Positions 1-8,312 of a DNA stretch of 64,000 nt are shown here, one piece after another. Below the pieces are notes generated by a model that ran no database searches, had not been told where the DNA came from, and saw only the letters and a list, made by a program, of their open reading frames with translations. Origin of the DNA: Gammaproteobacteria bacterium (GTDB lineage: Bacteria; Pseudomonadota; Gammaproteobacteria; Pseudomonadales; Pseudohongiellaceae). The position numbers and the translations under genes were made by a program. The first letter of the stretch is position 1. Each line of letters opens with the position of its first letter. The stretch lies in NCBI GenBank assembly GCA_029253585.1, contig JAQWZF010000036.1, positions 62,001-126,000 on the forward strand. The letters run 5' to 3'.

Positions 1-216
1 TTTGCCCGCAACTTTTTTCGTAGTTGGCTTAAGACAGAGCATGGTTCTAGCGAAACTCTTCGCGAACAGAGATTTACCCAAGCCCGCACTACCTGCAAGC
101 AAGTAGGCGTGTGCCAGCTGGCCTGCAGCGAGAGCACGGCTGAGCTGTGACCATTGTTCTAGCTGCCAAGGCAAAGGAGCGGCAAAGCTATCGGCTGAAA
201 ACGTTGACTCATTCAT
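1..216 (-). CDS. holB: DNA polymerase III delta' subunit, N-terminal fragment (cut by window edge)
   Basis: This is the first 72 codons of a minus-strand gene that runs off the left edge. The peptide starts MNESTFSADSF and contains AHAYLLAGSAGLGKS, the degenerate P-loop of clamp-loader delta' subunits. Delta' is a non-hydrolysing AAA+ subunit of the DNA polymerase III clamp loader and helps load the beta clamp. It starts 14 bases after the tmk stop codon, and tmk-holB is a standard pair in gammaproteobacteria. The rest of the protein, including its zinc site, lies outside the window. The family call rests on the P-loop region and the tmk context. Confidence 0.85.
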   Translation of the reverse strand, partial: MNESTFSADSFAAPLPWQLEQWSQLSRALAAGQLAHAYLLAGSAGLGKSLFAKSFARTMLCLKPTTKKVAGK

Positions 217-230
217 AGGCTGTTTTCACA

Positions 231-869
231 TTATGCGAACTTCGCAAGCCCCTGTTTGAGGACCTTCAAGAGATCTAGTTTTACCTGTTCCAGCGGCTTC
301 GACGCGTCGATTACTACGCAACGCTCCGGCTCCGCTTTCGCTATGTCCAAATATCCCTGTCTAACACGATGGAAAAAACTCTGCTGCTCCTGTTCGATTC
401 TATCCAGCTCACCTCTATTACTGGCTCTTTCCATGCCTACCGACGGGTCTAGATCAAGGATAATGGTGAGATCTGGGCGCAGTGTTCCTTGCACCATGGT
501 TTGCAGCTGTTCTATCTTTTCAATGCTCAGGCGGCGACCATAGCCTTGATAGGCGAAGGTTGCATCCGTAAAGCGGTCGCAGACTACCCACTTTCCAGCA
601 GCAAGCGCTGGCTCTATCTTCGCTTCAAGATGTTGAGCGCGTGCGGCGAATATCAGCAACAGTTCGCTTAGCTCAGACATGGACTCGTCATGGACGGCCA
701 GCAGAAGCTCGCGTATTTCCTCAGCAATTAGTGTTCCACCCGGCTCTCTGGTAAGAATATACTCAATTCCATTCTCTTCAAGATGCGCTGTGATGAACCC
801 AATATTGGTGCTCTTGCCCACACCTTCTGCGCCTTCTAATGTTAGAAAGAGCCCGCGTTTATCTGCCAT
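231..869 (-). CDS. tmk: Thymidylate kinase (dTMP kinase)
   Basis: The gene encodes 212 residues, the usual length for bacterial Tmk, which phosphorylates dTMP to dTDP in the cytoplasm. The P-loop GAEGVGKST is at residues 13-21. The TREPGGT motif that positions the substrate follows near residue 40, and CDRFTDATFAYQG is the DR-Y nucleotide-binding segment. An arginine-containing lid region lies near residue 150. It starts at an ATG 46 bases after the mltG stop and precedes holB, the order seen in E. coli (pabC-yceG-tmk-holB). Function follows from family and context. Nothing unusual is seen. Confidence 0.97.
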   Translation of the reverse strand: MADKRGLFLTLEGAEGVGKSTNIGFITAHLEENGIEYILTREPGGTLIAEEIRELLLAVHDESMSELSELLLIFAARAQHLEAKIEPALAAGKWVVCDRFTDATFAYQGYGRRLSIEKIEQLQTMVQGTLRPDLTIILDLDPSVGMERASNRGELDRIEQEQQSFFHRVRQGYLDIAKAEPERCVVIDASKPLEQVKLDLLKVLKQGLAKFA

Positions 870-915
870 ATCTTTAGTTACCCTTGGTATAGCCTACACC
901 GATCAATGCGCTCAT

Positions 916-1938
916 TTAATTAGCAATCTGCAACTGATACTCGCGTACCGCAGCATTATGCTCATCCAGCGAGCGAGAAAAATGGTGACTGCCATCCCCC
1001 TTTGCAACGAAATACAAATAGTCAGTCTGTTCCGGATTCAACGCGGCTACTATCGATTCCTCTCCGCTAAGGGCTATCGGGGTTGGCGGCAGTCCATCGA
1101 TACGGTAAGTATTATAGGGAGTCTGCTCGGATAAATCTTCACGGCGAATATTTCCGGCGTATCGATCACCCATCCCATAGATCACGGTAGGGTCGGACTG
1201 CAAACGCATACCCAATTCCATACGACTGACGAAGACTGCCCCGATCAGGCCACGCTCGCTATTGCTGGCAGACTCCTTCTCTATTATCGACGCCATGGTG
1301 AGAGCTTCATATTGATCGGCATAGGGCAATTCGCCCAGGCGTGCTGCCCAGGCAGCGCTCAAGACTGTGTTCAATTTTTTACTGGCTCTTAGCAATAATT
1401 CTATATCTGAAGTGCCCTTCGTATAAAAATAAGTATCCGGGTAGAGCAGGCCTTCCGGGTTCTCGCGACCGAGGTTCATGCCCGCCGACACCTCGGCTAT
1501 ACTCAGCCCGACAAGACTCGGTACTAAATTGTCCGCGCTCCAGATAGCCTGCAGAGCTTGCTCAAAAGTCCAACCTTCGACCAGAGTTATTCGGTACTGC
1601 ACCGACTCACCGTTAACGATCTTAGCTAGTAGCTGAACCGGGGTAATCCCTGGCTGGAGCTCGTATTCACCGGTTCTAATACTATTCTCTACGCCCTGTA
1701 CTCTTGCCATTAGTTTGAAAATTGTCGGGCTGCGCAAAAAGCCAGCCTCCGCTAGTTCGGCTGCAACACGGGAGAGCGAACTACCGGCAACAATCTCTAT
1801 CTTTACCGGAGCCTGTGGCGCCGCACTATTAGCAGCCAGATCTATTTCCGCAAACAAGGCGCTATAGCCAATGGTTACCACACTGATAAAGATTGCTAGG
1901 GTCGTGGCCCCTACTATGAGAATATTGCGTATGTTCAT
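916..1938 (-). CDS. mltG: Endolytic murein transglycosylase MltG (YceG)
   Basis: The protein has 340 residues. A single N-terminal membrane segment (about residues 5-28) is followed by a periplasmic LysM-like region and the YceG domain. The catalytic glutamate sits in ASIIEKES, and the DPTVIYG and DGLPPTPI motifs typical of MltG follow. The enzyme cuts nascent peptidoglycan strands and is thought to act as a terminase of glycan polymerisation. The ATG overlaps the end of pabC: the pabC stop and the mltG start are almost adjacent (TGAAATG). It belongs to the minus-strand fab-pabC-mltG-tmk-holB transcription unit. Confidence 0.96.
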   Translation of the reverse strand: MNIRNILIVGATTLAIFISVVTIGYSALFAEIDLAANSAAPQAPVKIEIVAGSSLSRVAAELAEAGFLRSPTIFKLMARVQGVENSIRTGEYELQPGITPVQLLAKIVNGESVQYRITLVEGWTFEQALQAIWSADNLVPSLVGLSIAEVSAGMNLGRENPEGLLYPDTYFYTKGTSDIELLLRASKKLNTVLSAAWAARLGELPYADQYEALTMASIIEKESASNSERGLIGAVFVSRMELGMRLQSDPTVIYGMGDRYAGNIRREDLSEQTPYNTYRIDGLPPTPIALSGEESIVAALNPEQTDYLYFVAKGDGSHHFSRSLDEHNAAVREYQLQIAN

Positions 1939-1939
1939 T

Positions 1940-2794
1940 TCAATTGTTGGCTCGGAATATCTCGTTCGCCCAGTCTATTGCAGCGCAGGTGTATTGACCT
2001 TCAACTCTATCGGATTTCCAATATAGCTCAAAGTCCGCGTTGTAGATTTCAGCAATCGGCCAGACTCCGAAGACACTATTGCAGAGGAATAGCTCATCTG
2101 CCATTTGCAGTTGCTTCAGGTTAATCTTCTTTCTTGCAACGGTGTAGCCTTTCACAGCATAGGATTTAATCAGCTGCTTAAGCATCACTCCCTCAACACC
2201 GCAGCTACTCAGGTCGGGCGTTATAAACTCATCATCTATGCAAAGCATTAGATTGCTCTTGCAGCCTTCTACTATATTTCCCTGCTGATCCAAACAGAGC
2301 CCCTCATCAAAATCATCCGGGACTTCTTTACTTGCCAGAACTTGATCTAATCGATTCAAATGCTTAATACCTGCCAGCATTGTATTCGCAGAAAGCCCAT
2401 GCTGACAAAGGATGACCTTCGCTGCTTTGCGTACATCCGGCACCTGATAATCACTTAACTGCAGGACATGTGTACAGCTGGAAATAGAATCTGGAGCATA
2501 GCCGCGACCACCCTCTCCCCGCGTAATGATGATCTTCAGAATAACGTCCGGGGATTGATTAATCTCTAATAGCAGTGACAGTTCCTTATTAAGCAAATCG
2601 AAATCCACTTCGAGAGAGAGAATTCTACAGGCGCGCTTAAGACGACTCAGGTGCTGCTGCCAGAGTATGGGATTATTAGCTAGAACTCGAATGGTTTCGA
2701 AGCAACCGTCACCGTATTGGAAGCCACGATCGTGAATTGATATGTGATCCGCTTGCTGTCCGTTTACTAAACTTTGCAAGGGTACGCCAGCCAT
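1940..2794 (-). CDS. pabC: 4-amino-4-deoxychorismate lyase
   Basis: This 284-residue protein is a fold-type IV PLP enzyme. It converts 4-amino-4-deoxychorismate to 4-aminobenzoate plus pyruvate, for folate synthesis. Family signs are HDRGFQYGDGCFETIR near the N terminus, the PLP-binding lysine in GIKHLNRLDQVLAS, and NLMLCIDDEF plus GVWPIAEI toward the C terminus. Branched-chain aminotransferases share the fold, but the fabF-pabC-mltG order and the length favour PabC. The gene starts 12 bases after fabF stops, so it is probably co-transcribed with it. Confidence 0.93.
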   Translation of the reverse strand: MAGVPLQSLVNGQQADHISIHDRGFQYGDGCFETIRVLANNPILWQQHLSRLKRACRILSLEVDFDLLNKELSLLLEINQSPDVILKIIITRGEGGRGYAPDSISSCTHVLQLSDYQVPDVRKAAKVILCQHGLSANTMLAGIKHLNRLDQVLASKEVPDDFDEGLCLDQQGNIVEGCKSNLMLCIDDEFITPDLSSCGVEGVMLKQLIKSYAVKGYTVARKKINLKQLQMADELFLCNSVFGVWPIAEIYNADFELYWKSDRVEGQYTCAAIDWANEIFRANN

Positions 2795-2806
2795 TGATGA
2801 AGTAGG

Positions 2807-4048
2807 CTATTTTAGCCGAGAGAAAATCAGGCTACCGTTGGTGCCACCGAATCCAAATGAATTTGAAAGCACTGCATTGACTTCCTGTTCGCGGCTTTCA
2901 TTTGGGACGTAATCTAGATCGCATCCCTCGTCTGAGTTTTCCAGATTAATAGTTGGACTAATCACCTGATCGCGTAATGTCAGAACAGAGACGATTGCTT
3001 CGACCGAACCAGATGCGCCTAACAGGTGCCCGATCATCGACTTGGTAGAACTAACCGCTAGTTTCTTGGCATGCTCACCAAAGACAGTTTTGATTGCCTG
3101 GGTTTCGGCTATATCACCAGCCATGGTTGAGGTGCCATGTGCATTTACATAATCGATGTCTGCCGCATTGAAGCCGGCACTAAGCAATGCATTATCCATG
3201 CACTGCGCTGCACCCGCTCCGCCTTCAGAAGGCGAAGTCATATGATAGGCATCACCGCTCATACCAAAACCGACTAGTTCGGCATAGATCTTTGCGCCGC
3301 GATTCTTAGCATGCTCGTATTCTTCTAGAACCATAATCCCGGCGCCGTCACTGAGCACGAATCCATCGCGGTCTCTATCCCAGGGTCGACTGGCACGCTG
3401 CGGGTCATCGTTTCTCTGTGAGAGTGCCCTAGCAGCACAGAAGCCACCAAGCCCTACAGGAGTGGTCGCCATCTCGGCGCCACCCGCCACCATGACATCG
3501 GCCTGATTGTTCGCGATCATATTCGCAGCAAGGCCGATGTTATGAGTGCCGGTAGTACAGGCAGTAACCACTCCTATATTCGGCCCCTGCAATCCAAATC
3601 GAATAGACAGAGTGCCGGCAACCATATTGACGATTGAGCCTGGAACGAAGAAGGGGGAAACTTTTCGGGGACCTGATTCTTGAATGATGAGGGTGGTTTC
3701 TTCGATACTTCCGATCCCGCCGATTCCTGAACCTACCGCGACGCCGCCACGTTTGGGGTCAAGGTTGGTTTCATCAATTCCGGCATCCTCAATTGCCTGA
3801 ACGCCTGCCGCGATACCGTAGTGCATGAATATATCCATGCGCCTGGTTTCTTTCGCAGACATATAGTCTGTGCAGTCAAAATCTTTGACCGTGCCGCCAA
3901 ATTGAGTACTGAAGTCGGAGGTATCAAAATTCTCAATCCTATCAATACCAGACTGACCATTTTTGATGGCGTTCCATGCGGATTCGACATCATTCCCTAC
4001 TGGAGTGATGAGGCCAAGCCCTGTCACCACTACTCTTCTACTACTCAA
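2807..4048 (-). CDS. fabF: 3-oxoacyl-[ACP] synthase II (KAS II)
   Basis: The 413-residue condensing enzyme elongates acyl-ACP with malonyl-ACP in type II fatty-acid synthesis. The active-site cysteine is C164 in [11 protein letters not shown], and the two catalytic histidines are in NAHGTST and [11 protein letters not shown], giving the C-H-H triad of KAS I/II. The C-terminal glycine-rich [13 protein letters not shown] is also present. The only in-frame start that fits is TTG at 4048, placed 8 bases after a strong AGGAG. Upstream, between acpP and fabF, is a hairpin followed by a T-rich stretch that could lower expression relative to acpP. Confidence 0.97.
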   Translation of the reverse strand: MSSRRVVVTGLGLITPVGNDVESAWNAIKNGQSGIDRIENFDTSDFSTQFGGTVKDFDCTDYMSAKETRRMDIFMHYGIAAGVQAIEDAGIDETNLDPKRGGVAVGSGIGGIGSIEETTLIIQESGPRKVSPFFVPGSIVNMVAGTLSIRFGLQGPNIGVVTACTTGTHNIGLAANMIANNQADVMVAGGAEMATTPVGLGGFCAARALSQRNDDPQRASRPWDRDRDGFVLSDGAGIMVLEEYEHAKNRGAKIYAELVGFGMSGDAYHMTSPSEGGAGAAQCMDNALLSAGFNAADIDYVNAHGTSTMAGDIAETQAIKTVFGEHAKKLAVSSTKSMIGHLLGASGSVEAIVSVLTLRDQVISPTINLENSDEGCDLDYVPNESREQEVNAVLSNSFGFGGTNGSLIFSRLK

Positions 4049-4092
4049 TGCGTGATCTCCTGACTAAAAACAACGAACGCCAGATAAACAAA

Positions 4093-4120
4093 AGCTACTC
4101 GAGAGTAAACTAGAGTAGCT
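4093..4120 (-). terminator. Hairpin with T-rich tail between acpP and fabF (possible attenuator)
   Basis: Perfect 8-bp arms AGCTACTC and GAGTAGCT are separated by 12 bases. On the transcribed minus strand the second arm runs straight into TTTGTTTATC. This fits a modest intrinsic terminator inside the operon, just downstream of acpP. Partial readthrough would let acpP mRNA exceed fabF mRNA. The regulatory role is inferred. Confidence 0.55.
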
Positions 4121-4143
4121 CTGTTTGGTCCTGTAGTTCAGTG

Positions 4144-4377
4144 TTACAGGTGTGAGTTGATGTAGTCACAGGCTAATTGAACAGTCGTAATTTTCTCAGC
4201 CTCTTCATCAGGAATTTCAGTTTCGAATTCCTCTTCTAATGCCATTACCAATTCTACGGTATCTAGAGAATCAGCGCCTAAATCTTCCACAAATGAAGCA
4301 GAAGGTTTTACTTCGTCTTCCTTTACGCCTAGCTGTTCGCAGACAATTTTCTTAACGCGCTCTTCAATGCTACTCAT
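4144..4377 (-). CDS. acpP: Acyl carrier protein
   Basis: The gene encodes 77 residues, very acidic, the standard ACP length. The 4'-phosphopantetheine attachment serine is S37 in [15 protein letters not shown]. The product carries acyl intermediates of fatty-acid synthesis as thioesters. It sits between fabG and fabF as in E. coli. An AGGAG lies 12 bases before the ATG. A separate promoter is visible upstream (4404-4433), which would allow the high expression that ACP needs. Confidence 0.98.
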   Translation of the reverse strand: MSSIEERVKKIVCEQLGVKEDEVKPSASFVEDLGADSLDTVELVMALEEEFETEIPDEEAEKITTVQLACDYINSHL

Positions 4378-4403
4378 ATCTATTATTAGCTCCTAATACT
4401 GTA

Positions 4404-4433
4404 TTTCTAGCGGTGTTGCCAGTGGCCTGTCAA
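4404..4433 (-). promoter_or_regulatory. Sigma-70-type promoter for acpP
   Basis: On the minus strand a perfect TTGACA (4428-4433) is followed after 18 bases by TAGAAA (4404-4409). Transcription would begin near 4397, about 20 bases before the acpP start codon. The fabG-acpP gap is 259 bases, long enough for an independent promoter. The remaining gap up to 4636 shows no other clear signal. Confidence 0.65.
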
Positions 4434-4636
4434 ACAGCCCTTGTTTAGGTTATTTCGGTGGATAATGAACAATCTATTCACCGATACTTTCACCATTTTA
4501 GTGCTCTTCGCAGGCCTCGCACTTACCCAGCGAATAATTCTGGACGCAAGTTTACCTCTATTTCAATGCGATGTAATGCCTAAATTCAAAAATAAGCCTC
4601 GCTCCATAAACCCTTATGAAACTCAGAGACTTAGGA

Positions 4637-5380
4637 CTACGCCATATACATGCCGCCGTTCACATGCAGGGTCTCGCCAGTGATATAGGCCCCACTATCG
4701 GAGGCCAGAAATTCCACCATTGCGGCGATTTCCTCAGGCTGTCCAAGTCGACCAAGAGGAATCGAAGACAACAGGGTGTCGGCCTGTTTCTCCGGTAGAT
4801 CTTTGGTCATATCGGTTTCGATAAAGCCTGGTGCGACGGCGTTCACCGTAATGCCTCTGGATCCGATTTCTTTGGCCAGAGCACGACTAAAGCCCTCAAT
4901 ACCCGCCTTCGATGCCGCGTAATTCGTCTGTCCGGCGTTACCACTGGAGCCTACTACAGAGCTGATATTAATGATTCGCCCCCAGCGCGCCTTGGTCATG
5001 CCTTTGACACAGGCTTTGCACAGCCTATACATGGAGCTAAGGTTAGTATCGATAACATCTGACCACTCATCCACCTTCATCCGCATCAACAGATTATCTT
5101 TAGTAATACCAGCATTATTTACCAACACCGTGGGTAGAGCGTATTTATCACCAATATTCTCCATAAGAGCCACGACAGACTCATCCGAGGACACGTCGAG
5201 ACACATCCCCTCACCCCGGATCGAATGCTCAGCAAGGTAGGCGCTTATGTTCGCCGCACCGGATTCAGAGGTTGCGGTACCGACTACGGTAAAACCGCGA
5301 TTACCTAAGTTCAGAGCTATGGCCTGGCCTATGCCCCGACTTGCGCCAGTTACCAGAGCGACTGTCATAGAATCATTCAT
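4637..5380 (-). CDS. fabG: 3-oxoacyl-[ACP] reductase
   Basis: This 247-residue short-chain dehydrogenase reduces 3-oxoacyl-ACP with NADPH. TGASRGIGQAIA is the glycine-rich cofactor motif; NNAGIT and the S-Y-K triad (NISSVVGSSGNAGQTNYAASK) follow, and the C terminus GETLHVNGGMYMA is typical of FabG. A start at 5410 is possible, but ATG 5380 is preferred: it has GAAGGGAAG upstream and gives the family's normal N terminus. It lies between fabD (54 bases upstream) and acpP. Confidence 0.97.
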   Translation of the reverse strand: MNDSMTVALVTGASRGIGQAIALNLGNRGFTVVGTATSESGAANISAYLAEHSIRGEGMCLDVSSDESVVALMENIGDKYALPTVLVNNAGITKDNLLMRMKVDEWSDVIDTNLSSMYRLCKACVKGMTKARWGRIINISSVVGSSGNAGQTNYAASKAGIEGFSRALAKEIGSRGITVNAVAPGFIETDMTKDLPEKQADTLLSSIPLGRLGQPEEIAAMVEFLASDSGAYITGETLHVNGGMYMA

Positions 5381-5433
5381 GTTTCTTCCCTTCTCACTAA
5401 AATTATTCACTCGCTTACACTATTTGCAACGTA

Positions 5434-6372
5434 CTAGGCGGAAGCTGCTTCGATTGCGCCTCTCAGGCTCGCACTCTCATCGACAGCGGAGCAAGCAATG
5501 TCTGGTTCGATTCGCCTAATAAGACCGCTCAGCACCTTGCCGGGCCCACATTCTATGATTCTCTCAATGCCATACTCACGCATAGCTTTTATAGAATCTA
5601 CCCACAGGACAGGGGTATACAGCTGTTTTATTAAGTTTTTCTTTATTACTTCAGGGTCGGCGCTGGCCTGTGCATTGACATTTTGCAGCACGGGAATTTG
5701 CGCTTTCCCAAATTCAACTTTATCTAATCCTGCCTGTAGCTTTTCTGCCGCAGGTCTCATCAACGCGCAGTGCGAAGGAACACTAACGTTCAATGGCAGA
5801 GCTCGCTTCGCACCAGCCTCCTTGCAAAGGGCCATGGCTCTGTCCACGGCATCTGCATCACCGGCGATAACTGTTTGCCCCGGTGAGTTGAAATTAGCTG
5901 GTGATACAAGCTCTCCCCCGCTGGCCTGCTCGCATAGCTGCGTTATTTTCTTATCGTCCAGACCAACGATTGCCGCCATCTTCCCAGAGCCGGCGCTCAC
6001 GGCAGACTGCATGAAGCGACCCCTTTGATGCACCAGCTGGACGGCATCGGCAAAACGCAAAACACCAGAGCAGACCAGAGCGGAGTACTCGCCCAGGCTG
6101 TGCCCGGCCAGAATCGCCGCCTGCGGCCCATCCAAACTCTGCCAAACCCGCCAGATGGCAACGGATGCGGCAAGCAGCACGGGTTGGGTGAAATCTGTCT
6201 GATTTAGCTTCTGTTGCGCGTCAAGCTGCACTATTTGCCAAAGGTCTTCTCCTAGCGCCGCCGATGCCTCGCTAAAAGTCTCTTCGACCAGGGAAAAACC
6301 AGACGCCAGGTCAGCTAACATCCCTACCTTCTGAGATCCTTGTCCGGGGAAGACAAACCCAAGATTTTTCAT
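5434..6372 (-). CDS. fabD: Malonyl-CoA:ACP transacylase
   Basis: The protein has 312 residues, as expected. FPGQGSQ near the N terminus and the nucleophile S92 in GHSLGEYSAL define the malonyl transferase fold; the catalytic histidine is in VPSHCALM. It moves malonyl groups from CoA to ACP to start and extend fatty-acid synthesis. It lies between plsX and fabG in the expected operon order. Confidence 0.97.
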   Translation of the reverse strand: MKNLGFVFPGQGSQKVGMLADLASGFSLVEETFSEASAALGEDLWQIVQLDAQQKLNQTDFTQPVLLAASVAIWRVWQSLDGPQAAILAGHSLGEYSALVCSGVLRFADAVQLVHQRGRFMQSAVSAGSGKMAAIVGLDDKKITQLCEQASGGELVSPANFNSPGQTVIAGDADAVDRAMALCKEAGAKRALPLNVSVPSHCALMRPAAEKLQAGLDKVEFGKAQIPVLQNVNAQASADPEVIKKNLIKQLYTPVLWVDSIKAMREYGIERIIECGPGKVLSGLIRRIEPDIACSAVDESASLRGAIEAASA

Positions 6373-6435
6373 TTTGATTCGATCCTTACTTGGTTCTTAT
6401 AAGTATGATTGCCCACCAGCGCCATCTGAGCGGCC

Positions 6436-7455
6436 TTAACTGGCTGCAATAATGGCAGCTACTTTCTCCCTTATCAATTCAGGTACCGCGTTCTCAGCCT
6501 CTCTGACGGCCTGCTGAATCGCGTAGGCAAATCCTTCTATCGTCGCATTGCCATGACTCTTTACTATGCCGCCCTTCAGGCCTAGCAGACTCGCTCCGTT
6601 AAAGCTGTGCGGATTGATCTGATCGCTGAGGATACGCATCAGCTTTGCGGCGCTTCCGTCTTCGGAGGCACAGGCCGCATCGAGGAATTCCTGAGAAGAA
6701 AGTAGCCTTTTCACAACATTGGCTACCCCGGCGCTAGTTTTAATCGTTACATTACCTACAAAGCCATCGCACACTACGACGTCTGTCTTCCCCTGAAATA
6801 GTTCATTCGCCTCAATGAAGCCGACATAGTCAAACGCGGGGCATTTATCCATTAGCAATCCGGCTTCGCGAACGTCGTCAGTGCCCTTGAACTGCTCAGA
6901 GCCGATATTTAGTAAGCCAACGCTGGCAACCTCTCCCTGAAGCGATTCGGCCAGCACAGAGCCCATAACGGCGAATTCGAATAATTGCTGGGCGTTGCAC
7001 TCTAGATTAGCGCCCACGTCTAAAAGAAAACACTGGCGAGTGGCCCCTGGGATGCTGGCGACAATTGCTGGTCTTTGGATACCACTAATGGTCTTTAGAA
7101 GATGTCTGCCGATCATCAGCAGTGCGCCGGTATTACCGGCACTCACCATCGCCCCTACCTGCTCTGACTGCAGTAATTCGACAGCCATGTACATGGAGGA
7201 TGATTTGCCGTTGCGCAGCACATGAGAGGGATTGTCCTCATCACGAACTACATTCAGGGTGTGAACCACCTGAATTCGGTCAAGAAGAGCGGACGAAGTA
7301 GACTCAAGATAGGGTTGCATCTGGCTTTTATCGCCAACCAGACAGATAGAGAGATCGGAATTTAATTCGAGGGCATGCAAAGCGGCAGGAAGGGTAACCT
7401 TAACCCCCCCTTCTCCGCCCATAGCATCGATGGCTATGCGCTTAGACAAACTCAA
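6436..7455 (-). CDS. plsX: Phosphate acyltransferase PlsX
   Basis: The 339-residue protein makes acyl-phosphate from acyl-ACP, the first step toward phosphatidic acid with PlsY. The N-terminal IAIDAMGGEGG and internal SAGNTGALL, CDGFVGN and KGGIVKSHG are PlsX hallmarks. The start codon appears to be TTG at 7455, 11 bases after the rpmF stop, with no ATG nearby that would keep the conserved N terminus. The Shine-Dalgarno signal is weak, so translation may depend on coupling to rpmF. Confidence 0.96.
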   Translation of the reverse strand: MSLSKRIAIDAMGGEGGVKVTLPAALHALELNSDLSICLVGDKSQMQPYLESTSSALLDRIQVVHTLNVVRDEDNPSHVLRNGKSSSMYMAVELLQSEQVGAMVSAGNTGALLMIGRHLLKTISGIQRPAIVASIPGATRQCFLLDVGANLECNAQQLFEFAVMGSVLAESLQGEVASVGLLNIGSEQFKGTDDVREAGLLMDKCPAFDYVGFIEANELFQGKTDVVVCDGFVGNVTIKTSAGVANVVKRLLSSQEFLDAACASEDGSAAKLMRILSDQINPHSFNGASLLGLKGGIVKSHGNATIEGFAYAIQQAVREAENAVPELIREKVAAIIAAS

Positions 7456-7466
7456 GACTCAGAGCT

Positions 7467-7646
7467 CTAGTCTTCGCCCAGATCCAGTACTTTCTTGCCT
7501 TTGTAGAATCCGTCTGCCGTTACATGGTGACGACGGTGAATTTCACCGGTGGTTTGATCCGTAGATAAGGTCGGTCCCGTGAGGGAATCGTGAGTTCGTC
7601 GCTTGCCACGCCGTGAACGGGTGACCTTGCTTTTTTGAACTGCCAT
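7467..7646 (-). CDS. rpmF: 50S ribosomal protein L32
   Basis: This short gene codes for 59 residues starting [17 protein letters not shown], a clear L32 N terminus, with [17 protein letters not shown] and a VLDLGED end. It is very basic, as expected for a large-subunit ribosomal protein. The zinc-binding cysteines found in some L32 proteins are absent, which is normal for the C-minus form. It lies between yceD and plsX, the conserved gammaproteobacterial arrangement that links ribosome and lipid synthesis. Confidence 0.97.
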   Translation of the reverse strand: MAVQKSKVTRSRRGKRRTHDSLTGPTLSTDQTTGEIHRRHHVTADGFYKGKKVLDLGED

Positions 7647-7681
7647 TTCAGTCTCCTAATACAAATTCTTTATTAAATATT

Positions 7682-8224
7682 TCAAGTGCTTGAGTCATTA
7701 TCTTTAAGCGATCTAAGCACTGCAAACGGGCTTTCTTTAGAGACGGAGCTAGCTGCGTCCTCCTCAATGTGCGCGCCCGACACATAATTCTTTAAATTAA
7801 CGCAGTCACCACTATCGTGGTAACTCACCAGAGGCATACAAAGTATCAACTGTTCTTCGACCATTTCGGCCAAGTCCAGCTTATGATCCTCGCAAATCCA
7901 GGGATCCAATGCCGCGTCCAATTGCTTAGACGCCTCGTCATTTCTCACCAGTGCCAGATTTACATCGTCCGCAAGCGCTATAGCTAGAGGTTTTAGACAT
8001 CGCTGACAGAAAACATTCACCTCGGCCCGCAGACTTCCCGAGATTAGCCGCTCTTTCGCGTTATTGAGCGAAAATTTCAGCTCAATCGACACAGAACCGT
8101 TCTTATTCGCTAAACTTTTACAGAATCGAGGCAGTCTGTCTAAACTCAAAGTTCCACTGATATTCCCCTCTTGGAGGAAGATCTTACGGGTGTCCGCGTA
8201 GGCTGGAATAGAGCTATCCGACAT
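7682..8224 (-). CDS. yceD: YceD/DUF177 family protein (23S rRNA accumulation)
   Basis: The 180-residue protein matches the YceD (DUF177) family found upstream of rpmF. It has the VFCQRCLKPL segment, the LDLAEMVEEQLILCMPLV core and the C-terminal SPFAVLRSLK motif. E. coli YceD is needed for normal 23S rRNA levels; the mechanism is not well known. The start at 8224 keeps the family N terminus but sits only about three bases from the predicted transcription start of a consensus promoter, so the mRNA may be nearly leaderless. Confidence 0.9.
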   Translation of the reverse strand: MSDSSIPAYADTRKIFLQEGNISGTLSLDRLPRFCKSLANKNGSVSIELKFSLNNAKERLISGSLRAEVNVFCQRCLKPLAIALADDVNLALVRNDEASKQLDAALDPWICEDHKLDLAEMVEEQLILCMPLVSYHDSGDCVNLKNYVSGAHIEEDAASSVSKESPFAVLRSLKDNDSST

Positions 8225-8233
8225 CAGGCGCGC

Positions 8234-8262
8234 ATAATAGGCGTATGGCCGCCATCTGTCAA
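8234..8262 (-). promoter_or_regulatory. Strong sigma-70 promoter for yceD-rpmF-fab genes
   Basis: On the minus strand TTGACA (8257-8262) and TATTAT (8234-8239) are separated by exactly 17 bases. The predicted start point is near 8227, only a few bases before the yceD ATG at 8224. This is one of the best promoter matches in the window. It would drive yceD-rpmF-plsX and probably the genes after them. Confidence 0.75.
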
Positions 8263-8312
8263 AGATTTATATAAAGGTCGGCACTATGGATAACTGATTC
8301 AACTACCTGTAT

